A stretch of 64,000 bases of DNA. It comes from Polynucleobacter sp. 15G-AUS-farblos (GTDB lineage Bacteria; Pseudomonadota; Gammaproteobacteria; Burkholderiales; Burkholderiaceae). Of the stretch, positions 54,940-62,366 are shown one piece after another (position 1 is the first letter of the stretch; each line of letters opens with the position of its first letter). Below the pieces are notes generated by a model. That model had not been told where the DNA came from. It ran no database searches and worked only from the letters and a program-made list of their open reading frames with translations. The translations under genes and the position numbers were made by a program. The stretch is from positions 154,633 to 218,632 of the forward strand of contig NZ_JACVOM010000005.1 in the NCBI RefSeq assembly GCF_018882445.1, in the 5' to 3' direction.

Positions 54940-55203
54940 TTACTGCCTTCTGCGTTTTTTCCAGGTGTAAAGCTCGCCATTTGGAAACCTACCATCCGAG
55001 ATGCCATCAGCCCCGAACTTCCCCACAACTTCAGTGCCATTAAATTGAATGGTCACAAACTCACCTAGCTCTTTTGCCCAAGCCATTGCTTGATCAAGAG
55101 TTTCAAATTCGTAGACATCTGATTCGTGTTTAACTGTAATCACGTTACTTTCGTTATTTTTGACTGCAACATATGCAGAATAATGGGCTACCAGCGCAGC
55201 CAT
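54940..55203 (-). CDS. Hypothetical protein
   Basis: 87 residues. Starts MAALVAHYSAYVAVKNNES, with FETLDQAMAWAKELGEFVTIQFNGTEVVGKFGADGI and a basic end KKRRRQ. Possibly a small alpha/beta fold. No family recognised. Convergent with the CDGSH gene. Confidence 0.65.
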   Translation of the reverse strand: MAALVAHYSAYVAVKNNESNVITVKHESDVYEFETLDQAMAWAKELGEFVTIQFNGTEVVGKFGADGISDGRFPNGELYTWKKRRRQ

Positions 55204-55528
55204 TGCTTGAATGCTATCTTAACTCTATCAAATTAAGTCTGATTTCTCATGCGCTATGGTTTGACGGTTTAGATGAGATTTTGAGGGGCTGACCTTGGGA
55301 GGAGGGCTATGCTGCACTTGTATAGGCTACAAGCTCCCCATCAATATAAGTAAATGGGGTGTCTGCCGGGATCGCTCCAGAAATACAAAAGTGAGGAATA
55401 AATGACTACAACCTGATATAGTCATTTTAATCTTTGCACCACATGTAATTTCATCTTTTCTATAGCATTGAAATACTATAGAAAAGACTAATAATCTCAA
55501 AATTGTATTGATCTATAGAGGGGTAAAA
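55204..55528. other. Intergenic region with a possible decayed coding fragment
   Basis: 325 bases. On the minus strand a short stretch ending at 55307 reads ...ISGAIPADTPFTYIDGEL...YTSAA-stop, which looks protein-like but has no start codon or ribosome site. Otherwise only an AT-rich upstream region for the CBS gene with an inverted repeat TTTTCTATAG / CTATAGAAAA at about 55455-55484. Confidence 0.35.
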
Positions 55529-55966
55529 ATGACAACAGTAAAGCAAGTGATTTCACAGAAAGACAACACGATCTATTCTGTTAGTTCATCCGACTCTGTA
55601 GAAAAAGTATTGATATTGATGCGCGATCATCGAGTCAGAGCAATTTTAGTTATTGATGAAGGCAATTTAAAGGGGATTGTGTCTCAAGGGGATTGCGCCA
55701 TCAAAGTATTGTTGCCCAATCAGAATCCAAAACAAGTTCCCGTCTCAAAAATTATGACAGCGAATCCTCTGACTGTGACTCTATCTAATTCATTAGAAGA
55801 GTGTATGGCAATCATGGTTCATAAACATATTAGACATTTACCTGTAATTGAAGCAGGGAAGGCAGTTGGAATTATCTCTGTCGGGGATACGGTTAAAACG
55901 ATTATGGCGCTTCAAGGAGACCAGATTAAGTTTCTAGAAACCTATATTAAGGGTCACGGAAGTTAA
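55529..55966 (+). CDS. Tandem CBS-domain protein
   Basis: 145 residues from ATG 55529, with GAGGGG before it. Two CBS modules (about 8-62, 76-132): VRAILVIDEGNLKGIVSQGD and IRHLPVIEAGKAVGIISVGD. Such stand-alone pairs bind adenine nucleotides and modulate a partner. Partner unknown. A terminator follows. Confidence 0.92.
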   Translation: MTTVKQVISQKDNTIYSVSSSDSVEKVLILMRDHRVRAILVIDEGNLKGIVSQGDCAIKVLLPNQNPKQVPVSKIMTANPLTVTLSNSLEECMAIMVHKHIRHLPVIEAGKAVGIISVGDTVKTIMALQGDQIKFLETYIKGHGS

Positions 55967-55995
55967 TTTTTCCTGCTGCACTACCAAGAATCAGC

Positions 55996-56019
55996 AAAGC
56001 CACCTTCGGGTGGTTTTTT
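55996..56019 (+). terminator. Intrinsic terminator after CBS gene
   Basis: CCACC (56000-56004), loop TTCG, GGTGG (56009-56013), extended by A-T pairs, then a run of six T. Confidence 0.88.
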
Positions 56020-56147
56020 ATTTGCCTTTAGGTCGATCTAGATGACAATTTCTATCAACCGCACTATAAAGGGATGCTTGGAGCGCTTTACTCATGCCTT
56101 TAGCTGCTAAGGGATAGACTATAGACTTACCTCCATAAGGCCATCAT

Positions 56148-56633
56148 ATGAATTCATCACCTAATAAATCTATATTCAAGAGAGGTGCATGGTATGTGGT
56201 GGTTCAGGGAATTCTCATTGGCCTGATCTTATTCGGGCCCCAAGGATCCCCTCTCATTCAATCAGAGCCGCTCGTCACCATCCTGCAATCCTGCGGTATT
56301 GCCGTTGGTTTGCTAGCTTGTGTAATTATGGTGATTGCCGCTATTAATCTGGGTAAAAATCTTACCCCCTTACCTTGTCCTAAAGATAATGCTGTTCTGA
56401 TTCAGACTGGTTTATACCAATATGTTCGGCATCCAATCTATTTTGGTGTTCTCTTGGCGGCTCTTGCCTGGATACTCATCTTCCCTGGTCTCTATGTATT
56501 AGTTTATTCAATCTTCTTATTTGTATTGTTTGATATCAAAGCTAGGCGTGAAGAGGTTTGGTTGGTAGAGCGTTTCCCAGACTATAAGGCCTATCAGGCT
56601 CGGGTCAAAAAATTAATTCCTGGTGTTTATTAG
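56148..56633 (+). CDS. Isoprenylcysteine carboxyl methyltransferase-family membrane protein
   Basis: 161 residues with about four membrane helices. QYVRHPIYFGVLL and RREEVWLVERFPDYKAYQARVKKLIPGVY are the SAM-binding motifs of the ICMT/phospholipid methyltransferase family. In bacteria substrates are mostly unknown. Stands alone before the first tRNA-derived repeat. Confidence 0.88.
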   Translation: MNSSPNKSIFKRGAWYVVVQGILIGLILFGPQGSPLIQSEPLVTILQSCGIAVGLLACVIMVIAAINLGKNLTPLPCPKDNAVLIQTGLYQYVRHPIYFGVLLAALAWILIFPGLYVLVYSIFLFVLFDIKARREEVWLVERFPDYKAYQARVKKLIPGVY

Positions 56634-56775
56634 TAGAACTATTCAGGCATTTACTTTGATTGTCAGCTGCTAATGCGTCAGTCCCGGCCCAGCTTCTCTC
56701 ATGCCTACCCATAACATCTTATAAGATATTGAAATATCACTAACGATCACCAAAGTATTCCACTTGGTCAAAAGA

Positions 56776-56803
56776 AAAGGGACCGCATTGCTATGATCCC
56801 TTT
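56776..56803 (+). terminator. Terminator-like hairpin, relative of that at 48198
   Basis: AAAGGGA (56776-56782) pairs with TCCCTTT (56797-56803) and an inner CAT/ATG pair. Flanks (CAAAAGAAAA before) also match the copy at 48198, but the T-run is lost, so termination may be weak. Confidence 0.6.
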
Positions 56804-56810
56804 GTATAAC

Positions 56811-56876
56811 TGGTGGGTCGGGCGAGATTGACTTCGTCGAAACTTCGTATTCAAACTCGCGACCAACGGATTAAAA
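56811..56876 (+). repeat. tRNA-Lys-derived repeat, copy 1
   Basis: 66 bases starting TGGTGGGTCG and ending CAACGGATTAAAA. Read on the minus strand, this is the 3' half of tRNA-Lys(UUU): anticodon loop CTTTTAATCC, variable region, a five-base T stem GCGAG/CTCGC, acceptor strand and CCA. The T loop is enlarged to 29 bases containing ACTTCGT twice. The 5' half of the tRNA is missing. Confidence 0.8.
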
Positions 56877-56892
56877 GGCCAGCTTAAGGTGC

Positions 56893-57738
56893 TTATTGAA
56901 TAATGAAGGTGAGTTGCGCTCTTGCTCCCCAACCCCTCGGAGTACCGGGATATTGCAATGTACTTGGATAGCCGCTGACAACATATCTTGCGCCTACAGA
57001 AATATCAACGGGAACACCTCCAACGCGAAGGACCTTACCAATACCAGCGTTAACAGGATTAAATGTTCTTCGAGCATCGTAGTTATAGCTAGATTCACTG
57101 TCAAATGAATATACCCATGCATTTTCGGTTACATAGGCCATAAAAGGCCATGCAGAAAAGGTGTTGGTAGTGCCGGTGCCTGGACTATTAATAGTCCCAG
57201 CGCCAGCTGGACCACCCACGTTCCAGGACTGAAAAGTTTTTATTCCAAGAGTCCATGGTTTTGGCTTGGTCAGAAATACAGCTCGTATTCCAGCGCCCCA
57301 TTGCTTACTTCCAAACTCGCCACTTTGGCCACCTGGCACTTGTAAATAAGGTCCAGCTCCCCAAATGGTTTTATTGTCAGATTTTTGTGTAAAGAAAGTT
57401 TCAATCTGGGTTGGCCCCATCCCAGCGTTATTTACTCCATTCACATTTTGGACCTTATCTCCATTAATGTAGACGCGAGAAATCGCATTCCAATTTTCTG
57501 ATACATCAATTTTAAAGCGAGGACCAATCTGAAGATTTTGACTTGTTCCCGCTTGATTGGTTCCTAACCCTCGATTGTGGTCCCACTGTAAAGAAACAAT
57601 CTGCAAATCTGATAATGGATTAGTTAATTCATAGGCAAGATTGGCATCACTTTTATTTTCTAGAGGTGAGGTATTTCTAGATTGCGAAAAGGAGTGGCAT
57701 GAGAGACAAAGAAGATATAGAAAGAGAAACTTGTGCAT
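56893..57738 (-). CDS. Predicted outer-membrane barrel protein, transporter-like
   Basis: 281 residues. Signal peptide MHKFLFLYLLCLSCHSFSQ. Beta-strand-rich chain with GPRFKIDVSENWNAISRVYING, IWGAGPYLQVPGGQSG, GIGKVLRVGGVPVDISVGARYVV and ending QLTFIIQ. It resembles proteins of the MetA-pathway/phenol-degradation barrel family, often called 'transporter'. Function unknown. Lies just after repeat copy 1 and is divergent from the PhnD-like gene. Confidence 0.72.
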   Translation of the reverse strand: MHKFLFLYLLCLSCHSFSQSRNTSPLENKSDANLAYELTNPLSDLQIVSLQWDHNRGLGTNQAGTSQNLQIGPRFKIDVSENWNAISRVYINGDKVQNVNGVNNAGMGPTQIETFFTQKSDNKTIWGAGPYLQVPGGQSGEFGSKQWGAGIRAVFLTKPKPWTLGIKTFQSWNVGGPAGAGTINSPGTGTTNTFSAWPFMAYVTENAWVYSFDSESSYNYDARRTFNPVNAGIGKVLRVGGVPVDISVGARYVVSGYPSTLQYPGTPRGWGARAQLTFIIQ

Positions 57739-57821
57739 GAGCTAATAATTTAACTGAGTTTTCAAGAAGGGCTGAAAGCGTGAATAGTGACAGACTTCTG
57801 CCTAAGACCTTATCTTTCAGA

Positions 57822-57893
57822 AAAACCGAGCGAATCATTTAATTGCCTTAAAACCCAATCAATTAGGGCTTCTCATGGATTCAATAAAAGAGC
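57822..57893 (+). ncRNA. Leader RNA motif, copy C
   Basis: AAAACCGAGC at 57822-57831, ATAAAAGAGC at 57884-57893; ACC at +31, GGGCT at +44. CCC pairs with GGG in the middle (CCCAATCAATTAGGG). Ends 75 bases before the PhnD-like start. The following TAGGATTTGC is shared with copy B. Confidence 0.68.
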
Positions 57894-57967
57894 GTTAATT
57901 ACAAAAAGGGAATGTTAGGATTTGCTTCGCACGCATTAAGCGTTCTTTTGACTGTTAAGGACTACCA

Positions 57968-58861
57968 ATGAAATTACGAGCATCTCGGCTTATAACCCCC
58001 TTTCTTATTGCAGCCTCCCTATTGGGTGCGGGCACATCTAGCGCAGCTGAGACACTTACATTAGGCGTACTTGCTTATTTGCCTAAATCAGAAATTGTAG
58101 AGCGGTATCAGCCTATCGTTGATCGTCTTAATAAATCGCTTGGGGATGTCAATGTCAAACTAGTACCACTATCTTATGATAAGAATGAAATTGAGAATGC
58201 GCTTAATCGTAAGGAATTGGATTTATTACTAACCAATCCAAGTCATTACATCAAACTTAAAAAAACCTATAAATTTATTGGCCCGCTGGTAACGCAGGAG
58301 GTTTTTGAAAAAGGGCAGCCGACTGCAATGATGGGCGGCGTCATTTTTGCCAAAGCTGATCGGACTGATATCAAGGGTCTGCCAGACATCGTTAATACGC
58401 AAATTGCTTCTCCTGATCTTCGATCATTAGGAGGTTACCAGTCACAAGCATTCGAGTTGCTAAAAGCAGGTCTGCCTATACCTAAAAGAATAGTCTTCAA
58501 GGAGAAGCATGACTTAGTGGTCATGGATGTATTAAATAGCAAAGCAGATGTAGGTTTTGTTAGAACTGGAGTTCTGGAGGGAATGGAAAAAAGAGGGCAA
58601 ATTAAATTATCCAGTTTCAAAATTATTAATTCTCAGCCGGGCGCTAGTTTCCCTGTTGCCCTATCGACACGGCTTTACCCAGAATGGCCAATTGTGGCAA
58701 CTGAAAAGGTATCGCCACAAACAATTAAGCGAGTAACTAATGCGCTGCTCGCAATCAAATTGGATGCTACAGCTAAAAGTCCCGCTGGAATTGCAGGTTA
58801 TGTTGCTGCGAAAAGCTATCTTCCGATTGAGGAAGTGGAACGTGAGTTAAAGATTCAATAG
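57968..58861 (+). CDS. PhnD-like phosphate/phosphonate ABC transporter-type substrate-binding protein
   Basis: 297 residues, signal peptide ending SSAAE. Starts LTLGVLAYLPKSEIVERYQPIVDRLNK, with LLLTNPSHYIKL and DIVNTQIASPDLRSLGGYQSQAFELL, the PhnD fold pattern. No ATPase or permease genes next to it, so it could be a sensor-linked or orphan receptor. Controlled by leader motif copy C (inference). Confidence 0.88.
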   Translation: MKLRASRLITPFLIAASLLGAGTSSAAETLTLGVLAYLPKSEIVERYQPIVDRLNKSLGDVNVKLVPLSYDKNEIENALNRKELDLLLTNPSHYIKLKKTYKFIGPLVTQEVFEKGQPTAMMGGVIFAKADRTDIKGLPDIVNTQIASPDLRSLGGYQSQAFELLKAGLPIPKRIVFKEKHDLVVMDVLNSKADVGFVRTGVLEGMEKRGQIKLSSFKIINSQPGASFPVALSTRLYPEWPIVATEKVSPQTIKRVTNALLAIKLDATAKSPAGIAGYVAAKSYLPIEEVERELKIQ

Positions 58862-58909
58862 ATCTGGTTTTTAGCACCTACTGAATGGTTGAAAATTTAA
58901 GGGATTTCT

Positions 58910-59413
58910 ATGAAGAATTTAGTTAAATTATTAATGGCATTTATCTTGCTTCAGGCTAATTTAGTTCTTGCAGATAATCTAAGTAGTTTAAGTATTTCAG
59001 CAGTAATGACGCCTAAAGAACAAATCATGTTGGATATTAATGACGGCACTGGCCATTATGTTTTGATGGTCAAACGGGAGGGTCAATCCACTGGTAGTGG
59101 TTTATTGGCTGGAGCATCGGTTACTGAGTATGGCAGACATGACGTTACTCCGGGCCTTAACGGAAATCCTAGCGGTTATCTTGTCTTCGGCAAGGGTGAG
59201 GGTAACGTAGCCTATATCAAGTGGACGGTAAGAACGATTTACTTAACAGGTAAAGATGGCATACCGCAAATGAATGACAACGGGTTCTGGGAAGTGGTTA
59301 GCGGCACTGGCTCGTTTAAAGGAATGAAAGGTGCCGGCATCCTTCATATCAGGCTAGCCCCAATTCCTTCCGACAGAATATTTAGCCTTGAAGGCAAAAT
59401 AACAGTGCCATAA
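58910..59413 (+). CDS. Exported small barrel protein, allene-oxide-cyclase-like
   Basis: 167 residues, signal peptide ending NLVLAD. GNVAYIKWTVRTIYLTGKDG and VSGTGSFKGMKGAGILHIR are of the kind seen in AOC-barrel or DUF3224-like proteins. Enzyme activity is not proven for this class in bacteria. It follows the PhnD-like gene by 48 bases. A second sterol desaturase follows across a repeat. Confidence 0.7.
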   Translation: MKNLVKLLMAFILLQANLVLADNLSSLSISAVMTPKEQIMLDINDGTGHYVLMVKREGQSTGSGLLAGASVTEYGRHDVTPGLNGNPSGYLVFGKGEGNVAYIKWTVRTIYLTGKDGIPQMNDNGFWEVVSGTGSFKGMKGAGILHIRLAPIPSDRIFSLEGKITVP

Positions 59414-59500
59414 TAAATTCACTGTTAATCAAACAACGAGGCTTTTTCAAATTTAGCTTTGATAATAATTAAGCCTCACAGAGAGAGGCGTAGTAACACT

Positions 59501-59566
59501 TAGTGGGTCGCGCGTGATTGAATTCGTCGAAACTTCGTATTCAAACTCGCGACTAACGGATTAAAA
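59501..59566 (+). repeat. tRNA-Lys-derived repeat, copy 2
   Basis: Same 66-base unit as at 56811 with a few changes (TAGTGGGTCGCGCGTG..., GACTAAC...). The T stem carries one mismatch. The upstream GTAACACTT is shared with copy 3. Confidence 0.78.
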
Positions 59567-59623
59567 GTTACTAATTTTTCTACTAAAATTAAGTAAATTA
59601 CTAAAAGACCCTTCATTATTGAT

Positions 59624-60451
59624 ATGGAACAGTTTTTCACTAACCATCAACTGATCTTTTTCTTGCCGCTTGTTGCAATAGCTATTCTTGTTGAGTCTTA
59701 TTACTATAAAAAACAGTATAAAAAATCTTATCCATGGCGCGAGAGTGCTACTTCATTGGGCGTGGGTTTTGGTCATCAATTAACTGGGATCGTAAATCGC
59801 CTCTTAATCCAAGGTTTGATGGCTAGTTTTGTTTGGCAATATCGTATTTACACTATGCCAAACGCCTGGTGGGTATATCTCGCATTGTTTATTGGTCTGG
59901 AGTTTTGTTACTACTGGTATCACCGTGCTTCACATGAAGTCTTTTTAATGTGGGCTACTCATAGCACCCATCACTCCCCTAATGAAATGACTTTATCAGC
60001 CGCATATCGCTTAGGTTGGATGCCTTTTTTATCTTTTAGCTGGGTATTCTTTCTACCACTGGTACTGATTGGATTTTCTCCGGTTGCTGTCTTTACGATG
60101 CTATCGATAAACTTGATGTATCAGTTCTGGCTCCATACAAAACTTATCGGTCAATTGGGTTTTTTAGAGGGCATTCTCAATACCCCATCATCACATCGAG
60201 TTCATCATGCTAGTAATCCGATGTATCTGGATAAAAACTACGGTGGAATTTTGATTTTATTTGACCGTCTTTTTGGCACCTATGCCAAGGAAGAGTCTGG
60301 GATAGAAATTATTTATGGACTAACTCATCCTAATCATTCACGTAACCCTTTTGAAGTGGTCTTTAGAGTATGGCGTGAGTTGATACATAAAGTGATTGAG
60401 ACTCCCGGAGTTAAAAATAAGCTCAAGTTGATTTTTTCGCCTCCCAGCTAA
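59624..60451 (+). CDS. Fatty-acid hydroxylase / sterol desaturase superfamily membrane protein (2 of 2)
   Basis: 275 residues with the three His boxes: HRASH, HSTHH and HRVHH. Membrane helices at both sides. Similar to the protein at 31284 over the whole length (KSYPWRES, LGFLEGILNTPSSHRVHHASN). Lies alone between repeat copies 2 and 3, as a one-gene cassette. Substrate unknown. Confidence 0.9.
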   Translation: MEQFFTNHQLIFFLPLVAIAILVESYYYKKQYKKSYPWRESATSLGVGFGHQLTGIVNRLLIQGLMASFVWQYRIYTMPNAWWVYLALFIGLEFCYYWYHRASHEVFLMWATHSTHHSPNEMTLSAAYRLGWMPFLSFSWVFFLPLVLIGFSPVAVFTMLSINLMYQFWLHTKLIGQLGFLEGILNTPSSHRVHHASNPMYLDKNYGGILILFDRLFGTYAKEESGIEIIYGLTHPNHSRNPFEVVFRVWRELIHKVIETPGVKNKLKLIFSPPS

Positions 60452-60547
60452 AAATATTACCCATGAGAGCTATCTGATGTGTTGCATTAATCAACAATCG
60501 ACCCCGGATAATTGACTAAGCCCTGCAGAACGATACCTGGTAACACT

Positions 60548-60613
60548 TGGTGGATCGGGCGAGATTGACTTCGTCGAAACTTCGTATTCAAACTCGTGAC
60601 TAACGGATTAAAT
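60548..60613 (+). repeat. tRNA-Lys-derived repeat, copy 3
   Basis: Same unit as at 56811 and 59501; starts TGGTGGATCG and ends CTAACGGATTAAA. T stem is GCGAG/CTCGT with one wobble pair. Confidence 0.78.
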
Positions 60614-60718
60614 GGTTTAGTTAGACGCTGACGGACTCAGAGTTACGCGGAATTACTCAATATGTATTTGTTTGCAGCCACCTCTAATATCGATTAGGTG
60701 ACTCACTACAACCGCTAA

Positions 60719-61966
60719 TCATAATTTTTGTTTGTAAGTTTCTTTCATGAATAAGAGGGCAGTAAATGATATAAGGGCAGCAGCAATAATCATAAATGCG
60801 GGCGCAATAGCACTATGTGTCTGATGAACCAGCCAAGTAGCAGTTAAGGGCGTAAGTCCACCAACTATTCCAACGGTTAAGTTGTAGCCTAGGGCCACTG
60901 AAGTAGTGCGAATATGTGTTGGGGCTGTTTCAACCATAAAAGCAGGAGAAGAGCCAATATATATTCCAATAAGCAAAGCAAAACCAAGTTGGCACAACTG
61001 GACAAGTGCCTGACTCTGGAGATACATTCCATTAAATAGTGGGTAAGCAAGGAAGATTGCGGCAATGACAGTCCCTATTAATAAAGGCTTTCGACCAATA
61101 CGGTCAGATATAGCGCCTGCAGCAATCATGATAGGGATCACTATAACCATGCTGATTGTATTAATTTCAAGAGAAACTTCTTGCCGCATCTTATCTTCCA
61201 GCTGTAACCAGCTAACTAAGTAAACAAAAATTAAATAAAATGTCACTGCATTGAAGATGGATAGTCCCGCAAGCTGAGCAATTAGTGGCCGGTAATGTTC
61301 TAGTGTTTCTATGATGGGTTGTTTTTTTTCAACCACAACTTCATTTTTCACTTCAATATTTCTTCGTAGCAATAGGCCCACAAATCCGATTACCAATCCA
61401 AGTAAAAATGGAATTCGCCAGCCCCATGAACTAAGACTTTCAGGAGGTATTAACGCTGTGAGGGCTGTGCCGGTGGCTGAGCCAAGCAATATACCTAATA
61501 CCGCTCCACAGCCAGCAAGAGCTCCCGCTAGGCCTCTCCTATTAGATGGCGCATTTTCAACCATAAATACTATCGAAGTGGTGTATTCACCGCCAACGGA
61601 TAATCCTTGCAGCATTCGACATAGTGTTAAAAGAATTGGGGCAGCTAGTCCAATACTGTCATACCCAGGCAGAATTCCAACTATAAAAGTAGGAATGGCC
61701 ATTGCAGCAACTGAAACTGATAAAGCCTGCTTTCTGCCAAGTCGATCACCAATATTCCCAATCAGCATTCCGCCTAAGGGGCGCATTAAATAGCCGATTG
61801 CAAAAACTCCAAAGGCAAAAAGAAGTTGGGCAATAGGATCTTCTTTTGGGAAGAAGACTCTCCCGATTGAGGTTGCAAAATAACCATAAACGGCAAAGTC
61901 ATACCACTCAAGAACATTTCCAATTGCACCTGCAGCAACCGTTTTTTTATCTATGCCTTGAGACAT
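60719..61966 (-). CDS. MFS transporter, metabolite:H+ symporter (MHS/ProP-like)
   Basis: 415 residues, 12 membrane helices. AGAIGNVLEWYDFAVYGYFA at the start and GGMLIGNIGDRLGRKQAL are typical of the MHS branch that takes up organic acids, betaines or similar. GGGAG lies seven bases before ATG 61966 on the minus strand. Convergent with the sterol desaturase gene, separated by repeat copy 3. Confidence 0.92.
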   Translation of the reverse strand: MSQGIDKKTVAAGAIGNVLEWYDFAVYGYFATSIGRVFFPKEDPIAQLLFAFGVFAIGYLMRPLGGMLIGNIGDRLGRKQALSVSVAAMAIPTFIVGILPGYDSIGLAAPILLTLCRMLQGLSVGGEYTTSIVFMVENAPSNRRGLAGALAGCGAVLGILLGSATGTALTALIPPESLSSWGWRIPFLLGLVIGFVGLLLRRNIEVKNEVVVEKKQPIIETLEHYRPLIAQLAGLSIFNAVTFYLIFVYLVSWLQLEDKMRQEVSLEINTISMVIVIPIMIAAGAISDRIGRKPLLIGTVIAAIFLAYPLFNGMYLQSQALVQLCQLGFALLIGIYIGSSPAFMVETAPTHIRTTSVALGYNLTVGIVGGLTPLTATWLVHQTHSAIAPAFMIIAAALISFTALLFMKETYKQKL

Positions 61967-62225
61967 TGTGCAGCTCCCTGAGATTGAAAATAAAACAAGT
62001 GCCTAGTTTTCTTGAAAGGCTGACTGCTAAGATCATATGCAAGTCAATACTTCATCGCGCAAAGTCTAACATTATCCAAGCCACTGCAATATGACATGAT
62101 GAAGATCTCCATCCTGATTAGTTCAAGGATGGTGCTTATGTCTGACTATCCTCGCAATTTCAGGATGAAAATTCTTGAGTCAAGCTGAGAGAGAATATTT
62201 CACGCCAGATAATTTGTTTTAAGGT

Positions 62226-62298
62226 AAAACCGAGCAGTCTCTGACTCTGCCCTCCGGACCTAGTGAATATGGGCTTTCAATGCCTTTAATAAAAGAGC
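62226..62298 (+). ncRNA. Leader RNA motif, copy D
   Basis: AAAACCGAGC at 62226-62235, ATAAAAGAGC at 62289-62298; ACC at +32, GGGCT at +45. A hairpin GCAG...CTGC follows the first box. Ends 68 bases before the outer-membrane gene. The rest of the 400-base gap (61967-62366) shows no gene. Confidence 0.68.
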
Positions 62299-62366
62299 AA
62301 AAAATAGAAGAAGAGAGTTTTAATATCGCAAGGTGTTTTTAAATCAATTTCCTTGGAGATTAATTC

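Noticed and set aside
56811..60613. Complete tRNA-Lys genes at the three repeats
   Set aside because: Only the 3' half is present; D arm and 5' acceptor strand are missing and the T loop is 29 nt, so no working tRNA can form.
30558..62298. CRISPR array from the four repeated leader motifs
   Set aside because: The copies are thousands of bases apart, vary inside, and each lies in front of a gene; no regular spacers or cas genes.
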